A stretch of 64,000 nucleotides of DNA, taken from NCBI RefSeq assembly GCF_003610785.1, contig NZ_RAQQ01000007.1:237541-301540 (forward strand), in the 5' to 3' direction. This DNA comes from Micromonospora globbae (lineage in GTDB: Bacteria; Actinomycetota; Actinomycetes; Mycobacteriales; Micromonosporaceae). Made by a program: the position numbers and the translations under genes. The first letter of the stretch is position 1. Each line of letters begins with the position of its first letter. This document shows positions 11,551 through 19,440 of the stretch, piece after piece. The notes under the pieces were generated by a model that was not told the DNA's origin, searched no databases, and saw nothing but the letters and a program-made list of their open reading frames with translations.

Positions 11551-12726
11551 TTAGCGGGGGGTGCGGTAGGCGGCGGCGCGGCGGGCGCGTTCCACGGCAC
11601 CGGGAAGGGCGGCCACCAGGGCGTCCACGTCCTCGCGGGTGGAGGTGTGGCCGAGGGTGAAGCGCAGCGACGAACGGGCCCGGTCGTCGTCGGCGCCCAT
11701 CGCGAGCAGGACGTGTGAGGGTTGGGCCACCCCGGCGGAGCAGGCGGAGCCGGTCGAGCAGGCGATGCCCCGCGCGTCGAGGAGCAGCAGCAGGGCGTCC
11801 CCCTCACAGCCGGGGAACGAGAAGTGCGCGTTGCCGGGCAGCCGGTCCACCGGGTCGCCGTTGTAGATCGCCTCGGGCACCGCGTGGCGGACCCGCTCGA
11901 CCAGGTCGTCGCGGAGCGCGGCGATCCGGGCCGCGTACTCCTGCTGGCCCTTCACGGCGGTCTCCACCGCCACCGCGAAGGCCACGATGCCGGCGGTGTC
12001 GAGCGTGCCGGAGCGGACGTCGCGCTCCTGGCCGCCCCCGTGCAGCAACGGGGTCGTCGGCACGTCGCGGCCGAGCAGCAGGGCGCCGACCCCGACCGGG
12101 CCGCCGAGCTTGTGCCCGGTGACGGTCAGCGCGGCGACGCCGCTGGCGGCGAAGTCGACGGGCACCTGGCCGACCGCCTGGATCGCGTCGGTGTGGAACG
12201 GCACCCCGTACTCGGCGGCGACGGCCGCCAGTTCGCTGACCGGCTGCACGGTGCCGACCTCGTTGTTGGCCCACATGGCGGTGACGAGCGCGACCCGGTC
12301 GCCGTGCTCGGCCAGCTCGGCGCGGAGCGCGTCCGGGGCGAGCCGGCCGGCCGCGTCGACCGGCAGCCAACCGACCTCGGCGCCCTCGTGCTGGCCCAGC
12401 CAGTCCACGGCGTCGAGCACGGCGTGGTGCTCCACGGCGCTGGAGACCACCCGGCGACGGTCGCCACCGGCCGCGCGGCGGGCCCAGAAGATGCCCTTGA
12501 CCGCGAGGTTGTCGCTCTCCGTCCCGCCGCCCGTGAAGATCACTTCGGAGGGTCGCGCACCCAGGACCGCGGCCACCCGCTCCCGGGACTCCTCGACCCG
12601 GCGGCGAGCCCGCCGACCGGCCGCGTGCAGCGAGGACGCGTTGCCGACCTCACGGGCGGTGGCGACGTACGCCTCCAGTGCCTCGTCGAGCATCGGAGTG
12701 GTCGCCGCGTGATCCAGGTATGCCAT
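11551..12726 (-). CDS. Cysteine desulfurase (IscS/NifS type)
   Basis: The product is 391 aa, beginning [13 protein letters not shown]. It shows [12 protein letters not shown], the PLP-binding His (SAVEHHAV), [10 protein letters not shown], the Schiff-base Lys in [10 protein letters not shown], and the active-site Cys loop [13 protein letters not shown]. It releases sulfur from cysteine as an enzyme persulfide. Placement directly upstream of mnmA suggests its main client is tRNA thiolation, as in many actinobacteria, though Fe-S work is possible. ATG at 12724-12726 is preferred over the adjacent GTG; the ribosome site is weak. Confidence 0.93.
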   Translation of the reverse strand: MAYLDHAATTPMLDEALEAYVATAREVGNASSLHAAGRRARRRVEESRERVAAVLGARPSEVIFTGGGTESDNLAVKGIFWARRAAGGDRRRVVSSAVEHHAVLDAVDWLGQHEGAEVGWLPVDAAGRLAPDALRAELAEHGDRVALVTAMWANNEVGTVQPVSELAAVAAEYGVPFHTDAIQAVGQVPVDFAASGVAALTVTGHKLGGPVGVGALLLGRDVPTTPLLHGGGQERDVRSGTLDTAGIVAFAVAVETAVKGQQEYAARIAALRDDLVERVRHAVPEAIYNGDPVDRLPGNAHFSFPGCEGDALLLLLDARGIACSTGSACSAGVAQPSHVLLAMGADDDRARSSLRFTLGHTSTREDVDALVAALPGAVERARRAAAYRTPR

Positions 12727-12984
12727 CACCGCTCAGCCTACGGCCGTACGCCGGGCGGCCGGCGGGGGGAGGCGGGCCTCCGCCTCCGGCGCCGGGACGG
12801 GCGGCACGATTCATCAGCGACGTCCCGGGTATCGGGAGGTGTGCGCCGAGTGCCCCGGAATCGGTGCCTCGCACACCACCGGACGGTGCACGTCAGGCAT
12901 ACTCAGGTGTCGACGTCCGCGTCACCGCGGACCGAGCCCAGCCTGCCCGGCACGGCGACCGCACGCCCCGGGCACCTCGACGGG

Positions 12985-13025
12985 CTGATCGGCGGGCCGG
13001 CTCAGCTCCCCGGCCCGCCGATCAG
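12985..13025. terminator. 16-bp perfect stem, 9-nt loop
   Basis: CTGATCGGCGGGCCGG at 12985-13000 pairs exactly with 13010-13025 around the loop CTCAGCTCC. It is the most stable-looking of three hairpins behind etfBA. It lacks a U tract, which is normal for actinomycete terminators. Confidence 0.6.
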
Positions 13026-13059
13026 CTCCCCATCCCCCGAGCCCGACCGGCGCATACGG

Positions 13060-13093
13060 CGAGTGGCCGCCCGGCGTTCCGGACGGCCACTCG
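13060..13093 (-). terminator. 10-bp perfect stem downstream of etfA
   Basis: CGAGTGGCCG at 13060-13069 pairs with CGGCCACTCG at 13084-13093; the 14-nt loop can form a further CCGG pair. It is the second hairpin beyond the etfA stop on the minus strand. Confidence 0.55.
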
Positions 13094-13110
13094 TGGTGTC
13101 TGTCTCCCGT

Positions 13111-13135
13111 GGTGGCGCCGGACGGCGGCGCCACC
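13111..13135 (-). terminator. 9-bp stem immediately after etfA
   Basis: GGTGGCGCC at 13111-13119 pairs with GGCGCCACC at 13127-13135 around a 7-nt loop, only five bases beyond the etfA stop codon. Position and stability fit a factor-independent terminator of the etfBA transcript. Confidence 0.65.
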
Positions 13136-13140
13136 GGCGG

Positions 13141-14100
13141 TCACTTGCGCTTGCGGATCTCCTCGGCGGCCTGGGGTACGACCTTGAACAGGTCGCCGAC
13201 CACGCCGAAGTCGGCCAGCTCGAAGATCGGCGCCTCGGCGTCCTTGTTCACCGCGACGATCGTCTTCGAGGTCTGCATGCCGGCCCGGTGCTGGATGGCC
13301 CCGGAGATGCCCAGCGCGATGTAGAGCTGCGGGGAGACGGTCTTGCCGGTCTGACCCACCTGGAACTGGTGCGGGTAGAAGCCGGAGTCGACGGCCGCCC
13401 GGGACGCGCCGACGGCGCCACCCAGCAGGTCGGCCAGCTCCTCGACGAGCTTGAAGTTGTCCGCGTTGCCGACGCCACGGCCACCGGACACGACCACCGA
13501 CGCCTCGGTCAGCTCGGGACGCGAGCCCTTCTGCTCGGCGACCCGGTCCACCACCTTGGCCAGCTTGTCGCCCTCGGCCACGGTGACGGTGAGCTGCTCG
13601 ACGGTCGGGGACGCGGCGGCCGGGGTGGGGTTCACCGAGTTCGGCCGGAGCGTGACCAGCGGCAGCCCCCGGGTGACCTTGGACTTGACGATGGTGGAGC
13701 CGGCGAACGCGACCTGGGTGGCGGTGCCGTCCGCGGACAGGTCGACCACGTCGGTCAGGATGCCGTTGTCCAGCTTGACCGCCAGCCGGGCGGCGATCTC
13801 CTTGCCCTCCTGCGACGAGGCGAGCAGGACGGCGGCCGGCTGCACGCGCGTGACCAGCTCGGCCAGCACGGTGGCCTTCGGGGCGACCAGGTAGCCGTCG
13901 ATCTCCTCACCCTCGGCGGCGTAGATCTTCTCCGCCCCGTACTCGCCCAGCTTCGCCGAGAGCGCCTCGGCCGCGCCGGGGCCGCCGAGCACCACCGCGG
14001 CGGGGGTGCCCAGGTCGCGGGCGAGGGTGAGCATCTCCAGGGTGACCTTCTTGACGCCGAACTCGCGGGTGGCTTCGACGACGACGAGAACCTCAGACAT
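13141..14100 (-). CDS. etfA: Electron transfer flavoprotein subunit alpha
   Basis: The product is 319 aa, standard length. The N-terminal domain begins [20 protein letters not shown]. The C-terminal FAD-binding domain carries VVSGGRGVG, then [45 protein letters not shown] and [23 protein letters not shown], all hallmarks of EtfA. With EtfB it shuttles electrons from acyl-CoA and other dehydrogenases to ETF-quinone oxidoreductase. The longer upstream frame is not EtfA-like; ATG at 14098-14100 has GAGAGGTC in front. It is 11 nt downstream of etfB, one operon. Confidence 0.96.
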   Translation of the reverse strand: MSEVLVVVEATREFGVKKVTLEMLTLARDLGTPAAVVLGGPGAAEALSAKLGEYGAEKIYAAEGEEIDGYLVAPKATVLAELVTRVQPAAVLLASSQEGKEIAARLAVKLDNGILTDVVDLSADGTATQVAFAGSTIVKSKVTRGLPLVTLRPNSVNPTPAAASPTVEQLTVTVAEGDKLAKVVDRVAEQKGSRPELTEASVVVSGGRGVGNADNFKLVEELADLLGGAVGASRAAVDSGFYPHQFQVGQTGKTVSPQLYIALGISGAIQHRAGMQTSKTIVAVNKDAEAPIFELADFGVVGDLFKVVPQAAEEIRKRK

Positions 14101-14111
14101 GTCCAGACCTC

Positions 14112-14891
14112 TCACACGAACTTCTCGGTGGCGAGGAACTCGACCAGCTTGACGCCGCCGTCGCCCTCGTCGGTGACCTTCACGCCGCCCGAACGCGGCG
14201 GACGCTTGCTGTGCTCCAGCACGGCGCTGGTGGCGCCGTCGAAGCCCACCTCGGCCGGTGCGACGCCGAGGTCGCCCAGGGAGAGGGTCTGCACCGGCTT
14301 CTTCTTGGCCGCCATGATGCCCTTGAACGACGGGTACCGCGGCTCGTTGATCGTGTCCCACACGGAGACCACGGCCGGGGTCGAGGCGGTGACCACCTCG
14401 TAGCCCTCCTCGGTCTGCCGCTCGACGGTCAGCGTGCCGCCGTCCACCGTGAGCTTGCGGGCGCCGGTGAGCGCCGCCACACCCAGCCGCTCGGCGATCA
14501 TGTGCGGCATCACCTGCACCCGGCCGTCGGTCGACTCGGCGCCGCAGATGACCAGGTCCGCGTTCAGGGTGCGCAGCGCGGCGGCGAGCACCTTCGAGGT
14601 CGCGACGGCGCAGGAGCCGCGCAGCGCGTCGTCCACCACGTGGACCGCCTTGTCCGGGCCCATCGACAGCGCCTTGCGGATCGACTCGGTCGCCTGCTCC
14701 GGACCCATGGTCAGGATGGTGACCTCACCGCCGTGCGCCTCCTTGATCTTCAACGCCTCCTCGATGGCGTACTCGTCCATCTCGTTGATGACGTTGTTCG
14801 CCGAACCGCGGTCGACGGTGTTGTCGTCACTGCGCAGGTTGCGGTCCGCGCCCGAGTCGGGCACCTGCTTGACGAGTACGACGATGTTCAT
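14112..14891 (-). CDS. etfB: Electron transfer flavoprotein subunit beta
   Basis: The product is 259 aa. It starts MNIVVLVKQVPDSGADRNL and has the family motifs VINEMDEYAIEEALKIKE and VICGAESTDGRVQVMPHMIAERLG, ending near STPAVVSVWDTINEPRYPSFKGIMAAKKKP. It binds AMP and forms the EtfAB heterodimer. AGGAGG stands about 14 bases before the ATG, a slightly long spacing. It is first in the etfBA pair. Upstream, 14892-15150 holds no gene and presumably the promoter. Confidence 0.96.
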   Translation of the reverse strand: MNIVVLVKQVPDSGADRNLRSDDNTVDRGSANNVINEMDEYAIEEALKIKEAHGGEVTILTMGPEQATESIRKALSMGPDKAVHVVDDALRGSCAVATSKVLAAALRTLNADLVICGAESTDGRVQVMPHMIAERLGVAALTGARKLTVDGGTLTVERQTEEGYEVVTASTPAVVSVWDTINEPRYPSFKGIMAAKKKPVQTLSLGDLGVAPAEVGFDGATSAVLEHSKRPPRSGGVKVTDEGDGGVKLVEFLATEKFV

Positions 14892-15150
14892 CGCGCTTCG
14901 ACGACCCTCCTGTGTGGTGTTGCGATCGCTCGCCCGGTCTGGGGCGCAGCCTCCCGCGTGACTTAACGATCGGTCAACCGCGGGCTGCTGTGCAGTTGCC
15001 CACGGGCGCCATGTTACCTGTCAGTAGCTTCGGCCTCCCGGGCACTCAGCGTGACACAGCTCACCGGCGCCGCGACATGCCGGGTAGCGGCCGCCCTCCC
15101 GCCGTACGCCCGCGCGGCGGGCCCGCCCACCGGGCGTCCCGCCCATGCGG

Positions 15151-15558
15151 TCACGCCGGCTCGGCCAGCGCCGCCCTGATCCGCTCGATCATCGCCGCCT
15201 CCTCCGGGGCGACCCCGGCGTGCGCGCGGGCCACCCGGTCGGCGGCGGCCAGCACCACCTCGCGGAAGACGGCCACGTCCTCCGGCGCCTTCTCGCGCAG
15301 GATCCGCACCGCCCGGCCGAGCGCCGGCAGCACCGTCGCCTCCACCTCGAGGATCGAGTCGCGCGGCAGCCGCGGCAGCGGACCGGTCGTGAGCGCCTCC
15401 TTGACGACCCCGGAGGCACCGGCGAAGGCCCCGGACGCGGCGAGGCTCTCCTTGAGCACGGCCACCATGCCCGGGTCGACGTTCGACACCAGGAAGACCG
15501 CGCCGAACGCGGCGGTCTTGAGCACGAGCCGGTCCTCGTCCGTCAACCCCTCAGCCAT
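15151..15558 (-). CDS. Conserved hypothetical protein, helical
   Basis: The 135-aa product begins MAEGLTDEDRLVLKTAAFGA and is nearly all predicted helix, rich in Ala/Glu/Arg, with no transmembrane segment and no motif I recognise. It starts two bases after the stop of the upstream GNAT gene and has no Shine-Dalgarno of its own, so it is probably translated by coupling to that gene. It could be a partner or regulator of the acetyltransferase; nothing in the sequence proves it. Confidence 0.75.
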   Translation of the reverse strand: MAEGLTDEDRLVLKTAAFGAVFLVSNVDPGMVAVLKESLAASGAFAGASGVVKEALTTGPLPRLPRDSILEVEATVLPALGRAVRILREKAPEDVAVFREVVLAAADRVARAHAGVAPEEAAMIERIRAALAEPA

Positions 15559-15560
15559 GA

Positions 15561-16358
15561 TCACGGAGTGTAGACGTACGGGGTGGTCGTGGTGACGGCG
15601 ACGAAGCCGAGCCGCTCCAGGATGGGGCGGCTGTCGTCGGAGGCGTCGACCTGGAGCAGCGTCCGGTCCCGCTGCGCGGCCAGCCGGGCTCGATGGACGA
15701 CCAGCGCCCGGTAGATGCCCCGCCGCCGCCACTCCGGCAGGGTCGAGCCGCCCCAGAGCGAGGCGAAACCGGTGCCCGCCACGTAGCGGATCCAGCCGGC
15801 GCTGACGACGGTCTCCCCCGCCTCGGCGACCACCACGGTGATCGAGTGTGGGTCCGAGGCGATCTCCCGCTCCAGGGCGTCCGCGAGGTGGCTGCGGTCG
15901 GCCCCCCAGACCGCCTCCTCCATCGCCACGATCCGGTCGAGGTCCGCGCGGCCGGTCACCTCCCGCAGGCGTACGCCGTCGGGCAGCACCGGGAGCGCGG
16001 CCGACAGCGGCGCCACCGGCCCGATCACGACGGTCTCCCGGTCCTCGGGGACGAAGCCGGCGGCGCGCAGACGCTCGGGCAGGTCCGCCGGCTCGTCGTG
16101 GCCGGCGAGCTTCCACTCGACGGCCTCGCCCCGCTGCCGGAACACCTCGACCTGGCGGGCGATCAACTCGTCCAGCGCCGCGCCGGACAGGCCGCCGAGG
16201 TCGCGGTACGTCAGAAAGCCCCGATGGTCGAGACCGAGCACCCGGTACAGCGGTCCGTCCCGCTCGACGGTGACCCCCGGCGGCAGCGGGTCGGGCAGCT
16301 CCGGACGTAGCTGGGCGTCGTACGCGGCGCGCAGGGTGCTCGCATCAAGATCCGTCAT
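15561..16358 (-). CDS. GNAT family N-acetyltransferase
   Basis: The protein is 265 aa. The C-terminal half is a GNAT domain: VVVAEAGETVVSAGWIRY as beta4, the acetyl-CoA pyrophosphate loop PEWRRRGIYRALV, and LLQVDASDDSRPILERLGFV at the end. The N-terminal 110 residues resemble a decayed first GNAT-like half, as in several two-domain actinomycete members. Substrate unknown. The ATG lies about 40 bp from the divergent DUF202 gene, so the two share a promoter region. The helical protein downstream is very likely cotranscribed. Confidence 0.85.
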   Translation of the reverse strand: MTDLDASTLRAAYDAQLRPELPDPLPPGVTVERDGPLYRVLGLDHRGFLTYRDLGGLSGAALDELIARQVEVFRQRGEAVEWKLAGHDEPADLPERLRAAGFVPEDRETVVIGPVAPLSAALPVLPDGVRLREVTGRADLDRIVAMEEAVWGADRSHLADALEREIASDPHSITVVVAEAGETVVSAGWIRYVAGTGFASLWGGSTLPEWRRRGIYRALVVHRARLAAQRDRTLLQVDASDDSRPILERLGFVAVTTTTPYVYTP

Positions 16359-16399
16359 CGCTTCAGGCTACGACCGCTGGCCAACGGATAATCGGCAAC

Positions 16400-16792
16400 G
16401 TGTGGGAGTCGATCAGGCGGTGGTTCGATCCGCGGGAGCTGCGGTCGGTCGGCAGCACCCCCGACTACCGGTTCTCCCTGGCCAACGAGCGGACGTTCCT
16501 CGCCTGGCTCCGGACGGGGCTGGCGCTGGTGGCCGGCGGGTTGGCCGCCGCCCAGTTCCTGCCACCGTTGCCGCTGCGCCACCTGCGTGAGGCGATCGCG
16601 ATCGCGTTGCTGCTGCTCGGCGGCGCCGTCGCGGTCCGCGCCGTCGACCACTGGGCGCGTACCGAACGGGCCATCCGGCTCGGCGAGGAACTGCCCGCCT
16701 CCCGCTTCCCCGCCGTGCTGGCCCTCACCGTCGGCCTCGGCGCGCTGCTGCTGGTGGTCGCCGTGCTGCTCAGGGCGCTGGGCGGCCGGTGA
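16400..16792 (+). CDS. DUF202 (YidH-like) membrane protein
   Basis: This 130-aa protein shows the DUF202 signature near the N-terminus, FSLANERTFLAWLRTGLALV, followed by three hydrophobic segments (about residues 38-58, 63-82 and 105-126). It is a small inner-membrane protein of unknown function; YidH is the E. coli relative. The start codon is GTG at 16400. It overlaps the next gene, also DUF202, by four bases (GTGA), so they are translationally coupled and may form a hetero-oligomer. Confidence 0.88.
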   Translation: MWESIRRWFDPRELRSVGSTPDYRFSLANERTFLAWLRTGLALVAGGLAAAQFLPPLPLRHLREAIAIALLLLGGAVAVRAVDHWARTERAIRLGEELPASRFPAVLALTVGLGALLLVVAVLLRALGGR

Positions 16793-17115
16793 GCGGGCCG
16801 TCCGCCGCGCCGCGGCCGGCGCGCGACCCCGGCCTCCAGCCGGAGCGGACCCGGCTGGCGTGGCGGCGGACGGCGCTCGCACTGACGGTGGTCACGGTCC
16901 TCGCCGTGCGGCTGGCGTTCACCGGTGACCTCGGCGGGGTGCTGCTCGCCGGCGTGACCCTGGTCGTCTGGGGCGCCGTCCTGCCGGTCTGCTGGCGGCG
17001 GGGCACCGGTACCGGGCCGGCTCCCACGGGCGGGCGGTCGCTGCCGCTGGCCGCCCTCGGCGCCGCGGCGCTCGCCGTGCTCGGCGTGGCACTGGTGCTG
17101 CGCGGGCTGTGGTGA
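16789..17115 (+). CDS. Second DUF202 membrane protein
   Basis: At 108 aa it is shorter than its neighbour. It keeps the core motif in divergent form, LQPERTRLAWRRTALALTVV, then two further hydrophobic segments (about 50-68 and 86-106). The GTG start at 16789 overlaps the TGA of the preceding gene. The two genes are a DUF202 pair, an arrangement seen in many actinomycetes. Function unknown. Confidence 0.85.
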   Translation: MSGPSAAPRPARDPGLQPERTRLAWRRTALALTVVTVLAVRLAFTGDLGGVLLAGVTLVVWGAVLPVCWRRGTGTGPAPTGGRSLPLAALGAAALAVLGVALVLRGLW

Positions 17116-17142
17116 GTCGGCGCGGTGCGCCATGATGGGCGC

Positions 17143-17601
17143 ATGGTCCGGCTCTACGCCCTCCTCTTCGTGGTGCAGATCGTCCTCGCCGTCTGCGCCC
17201 TGATCAGCTGTCTCTCCGCGGAGGAGGGCGAGATCCGCGCCCTGCCCCGGATCGGCTGGGTGCTCATCATCCTGTTCTTCCCGCTGGTCGGCTCGATCGC
17301 CTGGTTCGTGGCCGGTCGCGAGCCGGCCGCCGGCCGACCCGCCCGCACCCGGTGGCCGGTGGGGAACGGGTTCTCCGAACGCGACCGCCGGCCGGTGGCG
17401 CCGGACGACGACCCCGAGTTCCTGAAGTCGATCGCCGAGCGCTCCCGCCAGGACGACCGGGAGCTGTTCCGCCGCTGGGAGGAGGACCTGCGCCGCCGCG
17501 AGGACGACCTGCGCCGCCGCCAGGCCGGGCCGCCCGACGGCGCGCCGCCACGGTCCCGCGACGGCGAGCCGCCCCGCGAGGAGGACCGCCCGGAGGTGTA
17601 G
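17143..17601 (+). CDS. PLDc_N-type membrane protein with charged C-terminal tail
   Basis: The product is 152 aa starting MVRLYALLFVVQIVLAVCAL. Two transmembrane segments flank a short loop, and the second ends GWVLIILFFPLVGSIAWFVAGR. This is the phospholipase D/cardiolipin-synthase N-terminal anchor (PLDc_N), here without any catalytic HKD domain. The remainder is hydrophilic and strongly charged with a repeated RRREDDLRRR coiled-coil-like stretch. It lies 27 nt after the DUF202 pair. The ATG at 17143 was preferred over one six codons upstream because the membrane segment then starts properly. Confidence 0.8.
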   Translation: MVRLYALLFVVQIVLAVCALISCLSAEEGEIRALPRIGWVLIILFFPLVGSIAWFVAGREPAAGRPARTRWPVGNGFSERDRRPVAPDDDPEFLKSIAERSRQDDRELFRRWEEDLRRREDDLRRRQAGPPDGAPPRSRDGEPPREEDRPEV

Positions 17602-17631
17602 CCGCACGACGCCGCCCGGCCGCAGGTCGAG

Positions 17632-17663
17632 GCGCCGCCGCCGTGCGTCCACGGCGGCGGCGC
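17632..17663. terminator. Bidirectional terminator, 14-bp perfect stem
   Basis: GCGCCGCCGCCGTG (17632-17645) and CACGGCGGCGGCGC (17650-17663) pair exactly around the tetraloop CGTC. It sits between two convergent genes, 30 bases after the PLDc_N stop and 8 bases after the stop of the opposing ThDP enzyme gene. Confidence 0.75.
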
Positions 17664-17671
17664 GGCGGCCG

Positions 17672-19291
17672 TCAGGCGAGGTTCGACGACCGGGGGTACG
17701 CGTCGGCCGGGTCGGTGATGACGTTCACGAGGTACGGCACCCCCGCGTCGAAGGCGCGCTGCAGCGCCGGACCGAGGTCGGCGGACTTCGCCACCGTCTC
17801 GCCGGCCCCGCCGAGCGCGGTGACCACCTGGTCGTAGCGGAGTTCCGGCTGGAGGTCGGCCGCGACGTCGTAGCCGTACATGGCGCGCATCGGGTGCTTC
17901 TCCAGCCCCCAGATGCCGTTGTTGCCGACCACGATGACCACGGGCAGCTTCTGGCGGACCAGCGACTCCACGTCCATCAGCGAGAAGCCGGCCGCGCCGT
18001 CGCCCATCAGCACGCAGATCTGCCGGTCCGGGTGGCTGACCCGGGCGCCCATCGCGTAACCCATGCCGGTGCCGAGGCAGCCGTACGGGCCCGGGTCCAG
18101 CCAGGTGCCGGGCTGCGCCGGTTCGAGGTAGCGCCCGGCGTACGAGACGAAGTCGCCGCCGTCGCCGATGGTGATGGCGTCCCGGGCCAGCACCTTGCGC
18201 AGCTCGCCGTAGACCCGGGCCGGGCGGATCGGGTCGGTCTCGGCGGCCATCTCCTCGGCGTCGCGGGCCTTGGCGGCGTCCTCGGCGGCACGCAGGTCGG
18301 CGATCCAGCCCGCGTGGTCGACCCGGTCGCCCGGGTGGTCGGCCAGCGCGGAGAGGATCAGCCGCAGGTCGCCGGCAGGGGCGGCGGCCGGCTGGACGTG
18401 CCCGGCCCGCTGGCTCGGGGCGTCGACGACGTGCACCACCTTGGCGTCGCCGAAGTCGCCGAAGTTGAGCCGGAAGTCGAGCGGGGTGCCGACCACCACG
18501 ACCACGTCGGCGCCGGAGAGCGCGGCCCGGCGGGCCTTCGCGAAGGCCAGCGGGTGCTCCGGCGGCAGCGAGCCCCGGCCCATGCCGTTGGTGAAGACGG
18601 GCACCTGCAACGCCTCGGCCGCCTCGCGCAGGGCGGCGGTGGCGTCACCGGCGTACACGTCCGACCCGGCGATGATGACCGGCCGCTCGGCGGCGGCGAC
18701 CAGGCGGGCCGCGCGGGCGACCTCGTCCGGGTCGGGCTCGACGGGGGCGATGCCGGGCGGGGCCGGCAGGTCGGCGTCGGTGACCGAGAAGACGGTCTCC
18801 AGCGGGAAGTCGAGGAACACCGGGCCGCGGTGCGGGGTGAGCGCCGTGGTGAGCGCGGCGTTCACGGCCCGGGGGATGTCGTCGGTGCTGAAGACCGTCT
18901 CGGCATGCTTGGTGACCGGGGCGACCAGCGGCAGGTGGTCCATCTCCTGGAGGCTGCCTGAGCCCCAGCGGAACGCCGGCGCCCGGCCGCCCAGCACGAG
19001 CACCGGCGAGGCGTTGAAGTACGCGCTGGTCAGGCCGGAGATGCCGTTGGTCACGCCCGGGCCGGCGGTGAGCACGGCGAGGCCCGGACGCCGCTGGAGC
19101 TTCGCCACGGCCTCGGCCGCGAAGACCGCGGACTGCTCGTGCCGGACGTCGTAGATCGGGAAGTCGTTCCTGTGGGCGGCGTCGTAGAGCGGGAACACGT
19201 GCCCGCCGGAGAGGGTGAACATCTCCCGCACGCCGTACGCGCGTAGCGCCGCGAGCGCCAGCTCCCCACCGTGACCCTCGATCCGCTGCAT
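17672..19291 (-). CDS. Acetolactate-synthase-like thiamine diphosphate enzyme
   Basis: The protein is 539 aa with the three-domain ThDP layout. The PYR domain holds the cofactor-activating Glu in DVRHEQSAVFAAEAVAK and the motif TAGPGVTNGISGL. The central domain has PVIIAGSDVYAGDA. The PP domain has the metal/ThDP motif GDGAAGFSLMDVESL ending VVIVVGNN. It resembles large-subunit acetolactate synthases and 2-hydroxyacyl-CoA lyases. No small regulatory ALS subunit gene is nearby, so a catabolic or lyase role is as likely as branched-chain amino-acid synthesis. The ATG has GGGGAGCGACC ahead. Confidence 0.85.
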   Translation of the reverse strand: MQRIEGHGGELALAALRAYGVREMFTLSGGHVFPLYDAAHRNDFPIYDVRHEQSAVFAAEAVAKLQRRPGLAVLTAGPGVTNGISGLTSAYFNASPVLVLGGRAPAFRWGSGSLQEMDHLPLVAPVTKHAETVFSTDDIPRAVNAALTTALTPHRGPVFLDFPLETVFSVTDADLPAPPGIAPVEPDPDEVARAARLVAAAERPVIIAGSDVYAGDATAALREAAEALQVPVFTNGMGRGSLPPEHPLAFAKARRAALSGADVVVVVGTPLDFRLNFGDFGDAKVVHVVDAPSQRAGHVQPAAAPAGDLRLILSALADHPGDRVDHAGWIADLRAAEDAAKARDAEEMAAETDPIRPARVYGELRKVLARDAITIGDGGDFVSYAGRYLEPAQPGTWLDPGPYGCLGTGMGYAMGARVSHPDRQICVLMGDGAAGFSLMDVESLVRQKLPVVIVVGNNGIWGLEKHPMRAMYGYDVAADLQPELRYDQVVTALGGAGETVAKSADLGPALQRAFDAGVPYLVNVITDPADAYPRSSNLA

Positions 19292-19392
19292 GGTCGCTCC
19301 CCTCGTCCGTGGCCGGGGTCACAGGTTACCCACCGGTCACCAGGCGCCGGCGACCCTGTCCCGTCCGCTCGGGTAGCCCGGCCGGTAAAGGG

Positions 19393-19430
19393 CCGCGCCC
19401 GCCCGGGAGGGGTCGTCCGGGCGGGCGCGG
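19393..19430 (-). terminator. 14-bp perfect stem behind the S53 protease gene
   Basis: CCGCGCCCGCCCGG (19393-19406) pairs with CCGGGCGGGCGCGG (19417-19430), loop GAGGGGTCGT. It begins 10 bases after the protease stop on the minus strand. Confidence 0.75.
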
Positions 19431-19440
19431 TCGGGGGGTG

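Larger units (their letters stand above)
12727..13140. other. Intergenic stretch with three strong hairpins, no gene
   Basis: These 414 bases separate the cysteine desulfurase start from the etfA stop. No open frame with actinomycete codon use or family resemblance was seen. The right half holds three perfect stem-loops (12985-13025, 13060-13093, 13111-13135). The left half must contain the promoter for the desulfurase-mnmA group; no consensus boxes were convincing. Confidence 0.7.

Noticed and set aside
14963..14977. TTAACGATCGGTCAA as a TetR-type operator before etfB
   Set aside because: Only the CGATCG core is symmetric; the outer positions mismatch, so it is too weak to call.
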